Shown piece after piece: positions 1-6,712 of a DNA stretch of 8,343 nt; position 1 is the first letter of the stretch; every line of letters begins with the position of its first letter. The DNA comes from Candidatus Hydrogenedentota bacterium (lineage in GTDB: Bacteria; Hydrogenedentota; Hydrogenedentia; Hydrogenedentales; SLHB01). The notes under the pieces are model-generated. The model did not search any database. It was not told the DNA's origin and was given only the letters and a program-made list of their open reading frames with translations. The translations under genes were made by a program, and so were the position numbers. The DNA lies in NCBI GenBank assembly GCA_003557825.1, contig PWNM01000288.1, forward strand, positions 1-8,343, in the 5' to 3' direction.

Positions 1-116
1 CGATCGGACATCTCGTAAACGAGTAAGACCACCGTAAACAACAGGATGAGGGTACCCATGGCCCACATTCCAAACATGGCTCGGCGAATAAACTGTTTTC
101 GTTTTTCCGCGCTCAT
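1..116 (-). CDS. N-terminus of a membrane-anchored protein (partial)
   Basis: Only the first 38 codons lie in the window; the rest continues past the left edge. The protein begins MSAEKRKQFIRR and then has a hydrophobic stretch at about residues 14-35, so it is probably anchored in the membrane by one helix with a basic cytoplasmic N-terminus. The start is well supported: GGGAGG lies 6 nt before the ATG, and the ATG overlaps the amidase stop codon as ATGA, which suggests translational coupling. It is the fifth gene of the left operon. The function cannot be read from this fragment. A cell-wall or sporulation-like (GerMN-type) protein often follows an amidase gene, but nothing seen here proves that. 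Confidence 0.75.
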   Translation of the reverse strand, partial: MSAEKRKQFIRRAMFGMWAMGTLILLFTVVLLVYEMSD

Positions 117-1240
117 CCCGCGCCTCCCGCGGGTAGCTCCGTATTGGTGGCATACTCGATGATGCCGCGCGCGATGCCTTCGGCCAACCGGTTGCGGTGT
201 CCCTCACTGGCGAGGAGGTTCTCTTCTTCCGGATTCGTGATGCACCCCACTTCAACCAATATGCCAGGCATCGAGGCCCGACTGAGTACACGAGCCGGAG
301 TCGGACGGACCCCGCGATTTGGACTTGCCTCGGTTGCGGAAAGCGACCTGCTCACCGCTGTGGCCAGCAGACGGCTACGAGCAGCATAGCGAACTCCCGA
401 GTCAGAGCCGCCTTCTCCGTCGCCGGAGGGAACGTCCGCATAGAAAACCTCAAACCCCCTGGCGTTTTGGACAAAACTCGCCCCGGTATGGATGCTGATT
501 AGCAGGTCGCCCTGGGCTTGACCGGCCAGGTTGCTCCGTGCTCGGTCGGGAAGTTCCACATCGGCTTCGCGGGTGAGTACGACTTCGACATCCATTTCGG
601 CTTCGAGGATCCGTTTGAGCGATTGAGCGACGGCCAACGTGACCTCCTTTTCTTCGAGGCCATTTGGTCCCACCGCTCCTGAATCGGTCCCCCCATGGCC
701 CGGATCGAGCACGATGCTCCGTATCCGTCGGCGGCCGGTTTCCTGCGGAGCAGGTGCGAGCGGGGCAAGCAGATCGTCCAATACATCCTCGCCTTGTTCC
801 GGCGCTGCGGTTTCGTCTGCCGTGATTTGGTCAATCCATAGGCGGGTGTTAAACACATTGCGGAAGAAACGCTCAAAATCGGCCAATGCCATATAAGCCG
901 TATCGCCTTCACGAAGGAGGGGATGCCGTAGTCGAAAATCGTCCGAAGCGGTCTCGACCTGCACATCATTGATGGTGATGATGGCTCCTCGGCCATCGAG
1001 GCTGATTTGCGCTCGGCCGGCGGCGAGATCGACATAACCGCCAAACTGCTCGATGACGCTACTTATGGGGATATAACGAATGCCCCCGATGTCGACCGTG
1101 CCCGAGCGAGCCAGTCGCGCATCGTCTCCCTCCCCAAAATGAAACGCTATATCCTGTTGAGCGCCGACCCACCCCGACAGGATGCAAAGCAAAACACTAA
1201 AGACGAAGGTTTCGACCCTCCGCCTGTTCGACTTGTACAT
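113..1240 (-). CDS. Exported N-acetylmuramoyl-L-alanine amidase (Amidase_3)
   Basis: A zinc hydrolase that cleaves the amide bond between N-acetylmuramic acid and the stem peptide of peptidoglycan. From the ATG at 1240 (375 aa), residues 1-28 form a signal peptide: basic KSNRRR, then a hydrophobic core ending near GAQ. Residues about 45-135 resemble a copper amine oxidase N-terminal-like stalk domain, with two short blocks of the YIPISSV / YMALADF type. The catalytic domain starts at about residue 170. Zinc ligands are H182 in DPGHGG, E197 in the EEKE segment and H251 in SIHTGA; the catalytic Glu is E330 in VEVGCITNPEEE. The residue after SIHT is Gly where the family usually has Asn or Asp. 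A GTG start at 1252 would add four residues; I prefer the ATG because GTGGG lies 7 nt upstream and the signal peptide starts naturally there. Confidence 0.92.
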   Translation of the reverse strand: MYKSNRRRVETFVFSVLLCILSGWVGAQQDIAFHFGEGDDARLARSGTVDIGGIRYIPISSVIEQFGGYVDLAAGRAQISLDGRGAIITINDVQVETASDDFRLRHPLLREGDTAYMALADFERFFRNVFNTRLWIDQITADETAAPEQGEDVLDDLLAPLAPAPQETGRRRIRSIVLDPGHGGTDSGAVGPNGLEEKEVTLAVAQSLKRILEAEMDVEVVLTREADVELPDRARSNLAGQAQGDLLISIHTGASFVQNARGFEVFYADVPSGDGEGGSDSGVRYAARSRLLATAVSRSLSATEASPNRGVRPTPARVLSRASMPGILVEVGCITNPEEENLLASEGHRNRLAEGIARGIIEYATNTELPAGGAG

Positions 1241-1257
1241 GGCGAAACCCACGTCTA

Positions 1258-1467
1258 TTACCGGCTATTACCTACGTTGTTGATACGATGTTGGATCAGA
1301 ACGCTGTCGCGAAAACTCCGGGAGCGCCCCGATGGCTCCCGAAATACGGTGACCAGCATGGCGCATATCCCGATAAAAAACATCGCAAGCACAACGATCA
1401 GGACGCCTGTCTTCCTGGATTGAGGCTGGTGCGTTCCCTGGATTTGAGGATGGCCCATCGTTATCAT
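1258..1467 (-). CDS. Small single-pass membrane protein, unknown function
   Basis: A 69-residue protein with one clear transmembrane helix at about residues 20-42 (GVLIVVLAMFFIGICAMLVT in its centre). It has a polar, Gln-rich N-terminus and a basic C-terminal tail containing REPSGRSRSFRD. The stop lies 17 nt before the preferred amidase start, so the two are almost certainly co-transcribed. The ATG at 1467 has AAGGG only 2 nt away; the second ATG, at 1458, gives 11 nt spacing and is an alternative start three codons in. I do not recognise the family. The single helix and its position next to an amidase suggest an envelope protein. The reading frame is open and consistent with the operon, but short, so confidence is moderate. 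Confidence 0.6.
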   Translation of the reverse strand: MITMGHPQIQGTHQPQSRKTGVLIVVLAMFFIGICAMLVTVFREPSGRSRSFRDSVLIQHRINNVGNSR

Positions 1468-1603
1468 CGCCCTTATGTCATGTCCGCAGAATGCCGCGGC
1501 AGCTTTCCTAATGATGCAAACACAGACATAGTACCATGATCAGCCGGGGCAATACATCTGGCCTCCGGCGAACATGCATAGGCAATACTATCCCCAAACG
1601 TGG
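1468..1603. other. Intercistronic gap with strong hairpin
   Basis: This 136-nt gap separates the YvyF-like gene from the small membrane protein gene. It is the only sizeable gap in the left operon, where the other junctions are 0-17 nt or overlapping. I see no gene in it. The main structure is the hairpin at 1543-1569. A possible internal promoter was looked for; the best match on the minus strand (TTGCCC, 16 nt, TATGTC) is weak. Confidence 0.5.
1543..1569 (-). other. 8-bp RNA hairpin without a T-tract
   Basis: The minus-strand transcript can fold as GCCGG, bulged A, GGC, a 10-nt loop, then GCC and CCGGC: eight base pairs, all G-C, with one bulge. It lies 34 nt after the stop of the YvyF-like gene. 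No run of U follows, so it is not a typical intrinsic terminator. It could stabilise or help process the mRNA, or lower expression of the downstream genes. It could also be chance in GC-rich sequence. Confidence 0.45.
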
Positions 1604-2056
1604 CTATCGGTTCCGGAAATCGAGCCCCCGGGCCTTCTTCCGCGGTTCGCCTTTTTCCTCCGGAGCATTCATCGCAATGCCCAGTTCGACCTCTTTTCGC
1701 TTGGGAAGCTTGACTTTGCCTTGTTGCACCGCTATCTGGTTGTTGATCTTGTTCAAGCATGCCTCGCAGAGCTTTTTGCTCAGGCTGATGGCAGGGGCGC
1801 CGCAGCGTCCGCATCGGATGGCATCCTTGGACGAGACATCCTGTATGCGTCCCATCTCCATGAGTCGGAACACGACGGGCAGGTCGACCTCGGTTCGTTC
1901 CGAGAGTTGCTCGGCGGTGAGATTGGGCGACCTCTCAAGTTCGTCTCGCACTTTTTCAAAATCTTCTTCCTCTGCAGGCATACAGGTCGGGCAGACCTTG
2001 GTTTCCCCGGATTTTGAGTACATTTTCCCGCAGCGTTCGCAATTGGATAGAGGCAT
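1604..2056 (-). CDS. YvyF/TIGR03826-like protein, two zinc ribbons flanking an HTH-like region
   Basis: A 150-residue protein. The first zinc ribbon has C6-x2-C9 and C22-x2-C25 (CERC ... CPTC). Residues about 45-72 (LTAEQLSERTEVDL, then VFRLMEMGRI) look like a helix-turn-helix-type segment. The second ribbon has C82-x2-C85 and C97-x2-C100 (CGRC ... CEAC). A basic, charged tail follows. This order, with the acidic EEEDFEKVRDEL stretch after the first ribbon, matches my memory of the YvyF family (TIGR03826), which in Bacillus lies in a late flagellar operon. No flagellar gene is seen here. The ATG follows the upstream stop directly (TAGATG), and GGAGG lies 8 nt before it. The role may be regulatory or RNA/DNA-binding; that is inference. 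The family assignment is likely but from memory. Confidence 0.8.
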   Translation of the reverse strand: MPLSNCERCGKMYSKSGETKVCPTCMPAEEEDFEKVRDELERSPNLTAEQLSERTEVDLPVVFRLMEMGRIQDVSSKDAIRCGRCGAPAISLSKKLCEACLNKINNQIAVQQGKVKLPKRKEVELGIAMNAPEEKGEPRKKARGLDFRNR

Positions 2057-2737
2057 CTAGTCACCCTCCATGTTGTGCGGCGAGCTCGTCCTACCTTCTT
2101 TGAACCATTCGTACGATAGGGATCGGTAGTCGATTTCGACGTTTCCCACGACTCCCGCTTTTAATACCATGCCATCATTTGAAACGTTCACGCCCGCAAC
2201 CAGCGAGCGAATGGGCCTGCCTTGGGTATCCAACAACGCCCGCATAGGGCTGGGGTAGGTCACGCGGAGCCAAACCCGGCGCTGGACAGGGCGTTCAAGG
2301 CCCTGCGAACTCCCATCTGTTCGTATGAACTCAAGAGTCGAACCGGGGGCGAATACATAGGCATCTTCGATGCCCTCCACCTGAAGCTGATTGCCCTCCA
2401 GACTGCGTTCGACAGCCCGTTCCTCCAAACGTTCCCGTTCCTGCTCGACGGCTTCGTCGTCACCGGATTCCAGGCGGACCCGTTCGAGTCGGTCGGCCAT
2501 CCACTGGGTCATGGCAGCGGCGACTTCGCCGTCGCCGTCCCGCACCGATTGGGCATAGCGCATAGCGGCTTCTATCGCCGGATCGTTTTCAATTGAGTCC
2601 CGTTGAACCGCTTCAGCGACAGCGCTCCCCGAGCTGGAATCGCCGCTCGACGAGGGCCATTCCCCGTAGTTGACCGCCACGGCCACGAGTATTCCAGCGA
2701 CCGAGCCCAGCAGAATTGATCCCATCCATGCTTTCAT
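2057..2737 (-). CDS. Membrane-anchored or exported protein, unknown function
   Basis: A 226-residue protein from the ATG at 2737. It has an N-terminal hydrophobic segment (about residues 4-24, containing GSILLGSVAGILVAVAV) that is either a signal anchor or an uncleaved signal. A Ser/Gly-rich linker (about 28-40) follows, then an acidic, Arg/Glu-rich region (about 50-115) probably helical or coiled-coil. A C-terminal part rich in beta-strand-like sequence (about 120-212) contains RVWLRVTYPSPMRALLDTQG. I do not recognise the family. It is the first gene behind the promoter at 2774-2802, and its stop directly abuts the next ATG. A TTG at 2743 is an alternative start: GGGGA lies 5 nt before that TTG and 11 nt before the ATG, so the spacing does not settle it. 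Confidence 0.75.
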   Translation of the reverse strand: MKAWMGSILLGSVAGILVAVAVNYGEWPSSSGDSSSGSAVAEAVQRDSIENDPAIEAAMRYAQSVRDGDGEVAAAMTQWMADRLERVRLESGDDEAVEQERERLEERAVERSLEGNQLQVEGIEDAYVFAPGSTLEFIRTDGSSQGLERPVQRRVWLRVTYPSPMRALLDTQGRPIRSLVAGVNVSNDGMVLKAGVVGNVEIDYRSLSYEWFKEGRTSSPHNMEGD

Positions 2738-2773
2738 ATGCAACGAGGTCCCCGTTAGATATTCTACATTTAG

Positions 2774-2802
2774 ATACTAGCATATACCGCATGCGGAGTC
2801 AA
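2774..2802 (-). promoter_or_regulatory. Sigma-70-type promoter of the left operon
   Basis: On the minus strand, a -35 TTGACT (2802-2797) and a -10 TAGTAT (2779-2774) are separated by exactly 17 nt. TGC just before the -10 makes it an extended -10. Transcription should start near 2767, giving a leader of about 30 nt before the ATG at 2737. The spacer contains the perfect palindrome CCGCATGCGG. It sits between the lipoate ligase gene and the membrane-protein gene, in a clearly AT-richer stretch. Confidence 0.7.
2787..2796. promoter_or_regulatory. Palindrome in promoter spacer, possible operator
   Basis: CCGCATGCGG is a perfect 10-bp palindrome lying wholly between the -35 and -10 of the promoter at 2774-2802. 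A dimeric regulator bound here could block or re-shape the promoter. There is no second copy close by, so this stays a suggestion. Confidence 0.3.
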
Positions 2803-2853
2803 ATGCCGTATGAAATCCACTTTTTATGTCAACAGATTACCTGTGATGGAGGG

Positions 2854-3582
2854 TTAACGGCGGCGGATCCAGGACTCAGCGGCATACTTGTCTTGCGCCA
2901 GAGCCTGAATCGGTTCCAGATAGGCGGGATCGAGGGCGGTTGAGATAGGAGTGTCCGGCGCAAACTCGTGCCAAACCGCATGGCGGAGTTGCTCCGCGTG
3001 GGCTGGAAGGGCGGCCATAAAGGCATCGTGATTGCGGTCCCCTCGATACTCGGGACGATCCACCGGTTCATGCAGGTACCGGCGTACACGGGCCAGATCA
3101 AGGCTGTGGACCAGTGTCCCGTGGTGCAGAATGGCGTTGCGTCGGCGTTTTTGGGCATTGCCCGAGACTTTAAGCTCGCCCACAGCCAGGTCCGAGATTC
3201 CTGCATGCTGCGCACGGATATCCAGGGTGGCCAAGGCGCGACAGACCCGCCCCAGAAGGTGGCAGTAGGAGTTTCGAATCGTGGCGAGGCTGGGATGGCT
3301 ATCGCGACGGACGATGAGGGAGAAGTTGAGGGAACCGGGTCCCTGAAGCACGCACCCCCCCGCGCTTGCCCGGCGAAGTATGGGCACGGAATCCCTTGCG
3401 CACGCCGCTTCATCCACCTCAACGGCGAGCACCTGGGACACGCCGAGAACGACAAAATGACTTGGGCTTTCCCAAAAACGAAGCGCTTCGTCCATCCGCC
3501 CCGATTCGACCGCGTCGAGCAGTACCTCGTCACACGCGAGGTTTTCAGCGGGCCGGTCGAAGGTGATATCGAAGCACTCCAT
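2854..3582 (-). CDS. Lipoate-protein ligase family protein (BPL/LPL catalytic domain)
   Basis: A 242-residue enzyme expected to attach lipoate to the lipoyl lysine of GcvH (K62), which is encoded two genes upstream of gcvPB. Seen: RRASAGG at residues 70-76, matching the RRxSGGG substrate loop but with Ala for one Gly; LNFSL at 85-89; KVSGNAQKRRR from K138, the conserved adenylate-contacting lysine; then LHHGTLV. The length covers only the catalytic domain; the C-terminal accessory domain of E. coli LplA is missing, so it may need a separate LplB-like partner. LipM/LipL octanoyltransferases use a Cys near residue 150, and this protein has no Cys after C114, which favours a ligase. It follows gcvPB by 12 nt. 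No Shine-Dalgarno is visible before the ATG, so translation may be coupled. Confidence 0.85.
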   Translation of the reverse strand: MECFDITFDRPAENLACDEVLLDAVESGRMDEALRFWESPSHFVVLGVSQVLAVEVDEAACARDSVPILRRASAGGCVLQGPGSLNFSLIVRRDSHPSLATIRNSYCHLLGRVCRALATLDIRAQHAGISDLAVGELKVSGNAQKRRRNAILHHGTLVHSLDLARVRRYLHEPVDRPEYRGDRNHDAFMAALPAHAEQLRHAVWHEFAPDTPISTALDPAYLEPIQALAQDKYAAESWIRRR

Positions 3583-3594
3583 TATGGACGTAAG

Positions 3595-5031
3595 CTAGAA
3601 GGTGCAGTTCAGTTCTTTGGCGGCCCGTACTTCGTCGAGGCGTCCCACGGGAGTACTGATCGGAGCGGCATGCAACGATTCGGGGTCTTCCTTGGCGCGG
3701 CGGGCGATATCCAGCATGGCCTCGCAAAAAGCGTCAAGAATTTCCTTCGATTCCGTTTCGGTAGGCTCGATCATAAGGCTTTCCTTGACCGTAAGGGGGA
3801 AATACACCGTCGGCGCATGGAACCCCGTGTCTAGGAGAGCCTTTGCGATATCGAGGGCATGGACACCGTGCTCTTTGGCCAACGGCGCGGCGCTGAAAAC
3901 GCATTCATGCATGAACCGGCCGTCAAACGCGGATTTTAGCGCGCCTTTGAGTCGGGCATGAACATAGTTGGCGTTCAGGACCGCCTTGTCTGCCACGTCT
4001 CGTAGTCCTTCCGCGCCCAAGTGCAGGATGTAAGCGTGAGCCCGCAGGGCAATCATGAAGTTTCCAAAATACGGCGCAATCCTTCCGATGGATTGTTCCG
4101 GCCAGATCAGCTCGTACCCCTCTCCTTCGGCATGGACGCGCGGTCCCGGCAAGAAGGGAACGAGTTTTTCGGCGACTCCAACGGGTCCCGAACCGGGGCC
4201 GCCCATTCCATGGGGCGTAGCGAAGGTTTTATGCAGGTTGTAATGCATAACATCAAAACCCAGGTCGCCCGGGCGGCAACGGCCCACAATCGCGTTTAGG
4301 TTGGCGCCATCGTAGTACATCAGCGCATCGACTTCATGGGCCATGGCGGCGATGTCGGCAACGGCCGGCTCGAAAAGCCCGTGGGTATTCGGGCAGGTCA
4401 GCATAACGCCCGCGACGGAATCGGTAAGGGCCTCTTTGAACGCATCCACATCAAGGGTCCCATCGGGCAACGACGGAACCTCGACCACGGTGTATCCTGC
4501 GATGGCCGCGCTGGCCGGATTCGTGCCGTGGGCGGAATCGGGGATGAGTATCGTGTCCTTTTGATTGCCTTTGGCACGGTGATAGGCCGAGATCAGGAGC
4601 GTACCGGTCAGCTCGCCATGGGCGCCTGCAATAGGTTGTAAGCTCGCGGCTGCCATTCCAGCGACCTCTGCCAGGCAGTTCTCCAGTTCATGAATGACCT
4701 CGAATGCGCCCTGACAAAGCCGCTGATAGGGGCCGACGGATGCCAGATGGGGGTGAAGCTTTGCGAAATTCCCGTCGGCAGCGACGGACTCCGCCATTTT
4801 GGGATTGTATTTCATCGTACACGACCCGAGGGGATAGAAATGGGTGTCGATGCCGAAGTTCCGTTGGGACAGCTTGGTAAAATGCCGGACCACTTCGAGT
4901 TCGCTCACCTCGGGCAGGGCCGCGGCTTCCTCGCGACGTAGTTCGTCGGGGAGGGAAGCCTCGGGTACGTCAAATGGATCCAAGGTGATGGCGCGGCGGC
5001 CGGGATGGGATTTTTCAAAGATTAACTGCAT
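3595..5031 (-). CDS. gcvPB: Glycine dehydrogenase (decarboxylating) subunit 2
   Basis: The PLP-binding half of the two-subunit P protein. With GcvPA it decarboxylates glycine and passes the aminomethyl group to the lipoyl arm of GcvH, releasing CO2. The 478 residues are the normal length. The PLP lysine is K268 in NLHKTFATPHGMGGPGSG, with the PLP-contacting D241 in YYDGANLNA. Other family segments are YPLGSCTMKYNPK (residues 66-78) and SAHGTNPASA. Its ATG lies inside the end of gcvPA with a 10-nt overlap, and only a weak GGA is found 9 nt upstream, so translational coupling is likely. The gene order after gcvPA is the usual one. No broken frame or missing key residue is seen. Confidence 0.97.
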   Translation of the reverse strand: MQLIFEKSHPGRRAITLDPFDVPEASLPDELRREEAAALPEVSELEVVRHFTKLSQRNFGIDTHFYPLGSCTMKYNPKMAESVAADGNFAKLHPHLASVGPYQRLCQGAFEVIHELENCLAEVAGMAAASLQPIAGAHGELTGTLLISAYHRAKGNQKDTILIPDSAHGTNPASAAIAGYTVVEVPSLPDGTLDVDAFKEALTDSVAGVMLTCPNTHGLFEPAVADIAAMAHEVDALMYYDGANLNAIVGRCRPGDLGFDVMHYNLHKTFATPHGMGGPGSGPVGVAEKLVPFLPGPRVHAEGEGYELIWPEQSIGRIAPYFGNFMIALRAHAYILHLGAEGLRDVADKAVLNANYVHARLKGALKSAFDGRFMHECVFSAAPLAKEHGVHALDIAKALLDTGFHAPTVYFPLTVKESLMIEPTETESKEILDAFCEAMLDIARRAKEDPESLHAAPISTPVGRLDEVRAAKELNCTF

Positions 5032-6311
5032 GCGATTTTTTCCAAAGCGGCGGCGAACTGGTCGAGTTCGTCTCGCGTTCGTTGTTCGGTGACGGCGATG
5101 AGCAGGTCGCCCGGTTCGCCGGCGCCCAGAGAAGCCAGGGGCAGTCCCGCGAGGAATCCTTCGCCAATCGCTTCCCGGGCGACAGTTTCGGCGTCCCGTG
5201 GCAGGCGGACGGTGAATTCGTTAAACGTGGGTCCAGCGTTGACCACCGACGCGAAGGCTTCCAGCTTGGCTTTGAGATATTCCGATTTCGAGTGGCAATG
5301 CCGGGCTACCTCAACCAGGCCGTCTTTTCCCATAAGGCTTAGATACATCAGCGTGCGAAGCGCGCATAGGGCTTCATTCGAGCAGATATTCGACATAGCC
5401 TTATCGCGGCGGATGTGCTGCTCCCGCGCTTGCAGGGTCAACACATACCCGCGCCGGCCTTGGTCGTCCTCGGTGGCCGCCCCGATCCGTCCGGGCATCT
5501 TGCGCACGTATTTTTTTCGCGTGGTCATAATGCCCAGGTAAGGTCCGCCGAAACTGAGGGGCATGCCCAAGCCTTGGCCTTCTGCAATGGCGATGTCCGC
5601 TCCCATGGCGCCCGGCGTTTTGAGCAGACCCAACGATGTGGGATAAAAGGACACAACGAGCAAAGCGCCTGCATCGTGGCATCGCTTGGCCAGGTCGCTG
5701 AAATCATGAATGGTCCCGTTGAAGGCCGGGTTTTGCACAATGACACACGCCGCATCGGTCGGGTCATCCCCGTCGAGCCGCTCAATCCCCAAATTGGCCA
5801 CATGGGTATCCAGGAGTTGCCGATGCACGGGATTCACGGAACCGTGGCAAACCACTCGATCCCGCCGCGTGATTCGCAGGGCCATGATGGCCGCTTCGAA
5901 TACCGCGGTTCCGCCATCGTAGAGCGAGGCATTGGCGAAATCCATCTCGGTTAGCCGACAGATGGCCGACTGATATTCATAGATGGCTTGCAGGGTTCCT
6001 TGGGCGCACTCCGGCTGATAGGGCGTGTAGGCCGTTGCAAACTCGCCTCGGCTGGCCAGCGCATCCACGGCGGCCGGCACGAAATGATCGTACACGCCCC
6101 CGCCCAGAAAGCAGACCAAGTCCGTTCGGTTTCGTTGCCCGATGGCAGCCAGCTTCTTGCGAACGGCCATCTCGGACAGCCCCGACGCTACATCAACGCC
6201 CTTAATGCGTAGCGATTCCGGTATGGTCTCAAAAAGGTTATCCACGGATTCCACGCCGATGGTATCCAGCATGGCCCGTTCGTCATTCTCTGTCGTAGGG
6301 GTCCAGGTCAT
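5022..6311 (-). CDS. gcvPA: Glycine dehydrogenase (decarboxylating) subunit 1
   Basis: The N-terminal half of the split P protein; it is the partner of GcvPB in the glycine decarboxylase tetramer. The 429 residues match the usual 440-450. Recognisable blocks are FLGGGVYDHFVP (about 68-79), TAYTPYQPECAQGTLQA (about 93-109), ANASLYDGGTAVFEA, GQGLGMPLSFGGPYLG (about 244-259) and LTLQAREQHIRRDKAMSNIC. The ATG overlaps the gcvH stop codon as ATGA, and the region just before it (AAGAG) is a weak ribosome site, so it is likely read by coupled translation. An acidic N-terminus beginning MTWTPTTENDERAMLDTIG is family-typical. Confidence 0.97.
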   Translation of the reverse strand: MTWTPTTENDERAMLDTIGVESVDNLFETIPESLRIKGVDVASGLSEMAVRKKLAAIGQRNRTDLVCFLGGGVYDHFVPAAVDALASRGEFATAYTPYQPECAQGTLQAIYEYQSAICRLTEMDFANASLYDGGTAVFEAAIMALRITRRDRVVCHGSVNPVHRQLLDTHVANLGIERLDGDDPTDAACVIVQNPAFNGTIHDFSDLAKRCHDAGALLVVSFYPTSLGLLKTPGAMGADIAIAEGQGLGMPLSFGGPYLGIMTTRKKYVRKMPGRIGAATEDDQGRRGYVLTLQAREQHIRRDKAMSNICSNEALCALRTLMYLSLMGKDGLVEVARHCHSKSEYLKAKLEAFASVVNAGPTFNEFTVRLPRDAETVAREAIGEGFLAGLPLASLGAGEPGDLLIAVTEQRTRDELDQFAAALEKIACS

Positions 6312-6694
6312 GTCTCTTGTTCTTGCACAAAGGCTTCATAGGCGGCGGCGTCCATGAGTTTTTTCACTTCCGACGCACGCACATCTTCCATTTTATAAAA
6401 CCACCCTTCCCCATAGGGGTCTTGATTGACCAATTCCGGCTGGGTTTCGAGGGCATCGTTAATCTCCGATACCCTGCCGGCGACGGGTGCGTACACATCG
6501 CTTGCGGCTTTCACGGATTCCACCGTTCCGACGGCTTCGCCTTTTACAACGTCTGCGCCGACTTCGGGAAGTTCCGCGAAGGTTATATCCCCCAATTGTT
6601 CTACAGCAAACGCCGTGATACCAACCACATATTCCCCGCCATCATCGCGGATCCATTCGTGGTCTTCTGTATAATACACGTCATCTGGGTACAT
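6308..6694 (-). CDS. gcvH: Glycine cleavage system H protein
   Basis: The mobile carrier of the system: its lipoyl arm shuttles the aminomethyl group from the P protein to GcvT and is reoxidised by the L protein. The 128 residues are normal length. The lipoylated lysine is K62 in TVESVKAASDVYAPVAG, and the end of the fold shows NQDPYGEGWFYKM. The start MYPDDVYYTEDHEW is typical of the family. The Shine-Dalgarno AAAGGAGG stands 6 nt before the ATG, the best in the operon after gcvT, as expected for a carrier needed in excess. It lies 18 nt after gcvT and overlaps gcvPA by 4 nt. The lipoate ligase encoded at 2854-3582 is its probable modifying enzyme. Confidence 0.98.
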   Translation of the reverse strand: MYPDDVYYTEDHEWIRDDGGEYVVGITAFAVEQLGDITFAELPEVGADVVKGEAVGTVESVKAASDVYAPVAGRVSEINDALETQPELVNQDPYGEGWFYKMEDVRASEVKKLMDAAAYEAFVQEQET

Positions 6695-6712
6695 CTAATG
6701 CCTCCTTTATGG

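Noticed and set aside
1473..1814. A 113-aa minus-strand reading frame overlapping the YvyF-like gene
   Set aside because: It is in another frame of a better-supported gene; its composition (Gln, Arg, Pro, Ala rich) is not protein-like.
2827..2832. A second -35 TTGACA before the left operon
   Set aside because: At 16-18 nt the sequence around 2804-2810 (TACGGC, ACGGCA) is no -10. It may be a remnant or chance.
2854..3582. LipM/LipL-type octanoyltransferase
   Set aside because: No Cys is present after residue 114, where these enzymes place the catalytic Cys near 150; the SGNAQKRRR and HHGTL blocks fit the ligase family equally well.
2968..3834. A 288-aa plus-strand reading frame across the ligase and gcvPB
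   Set aside because: It is antisense to two recognised genes; it has no family motif and no ribosome site that I trust.
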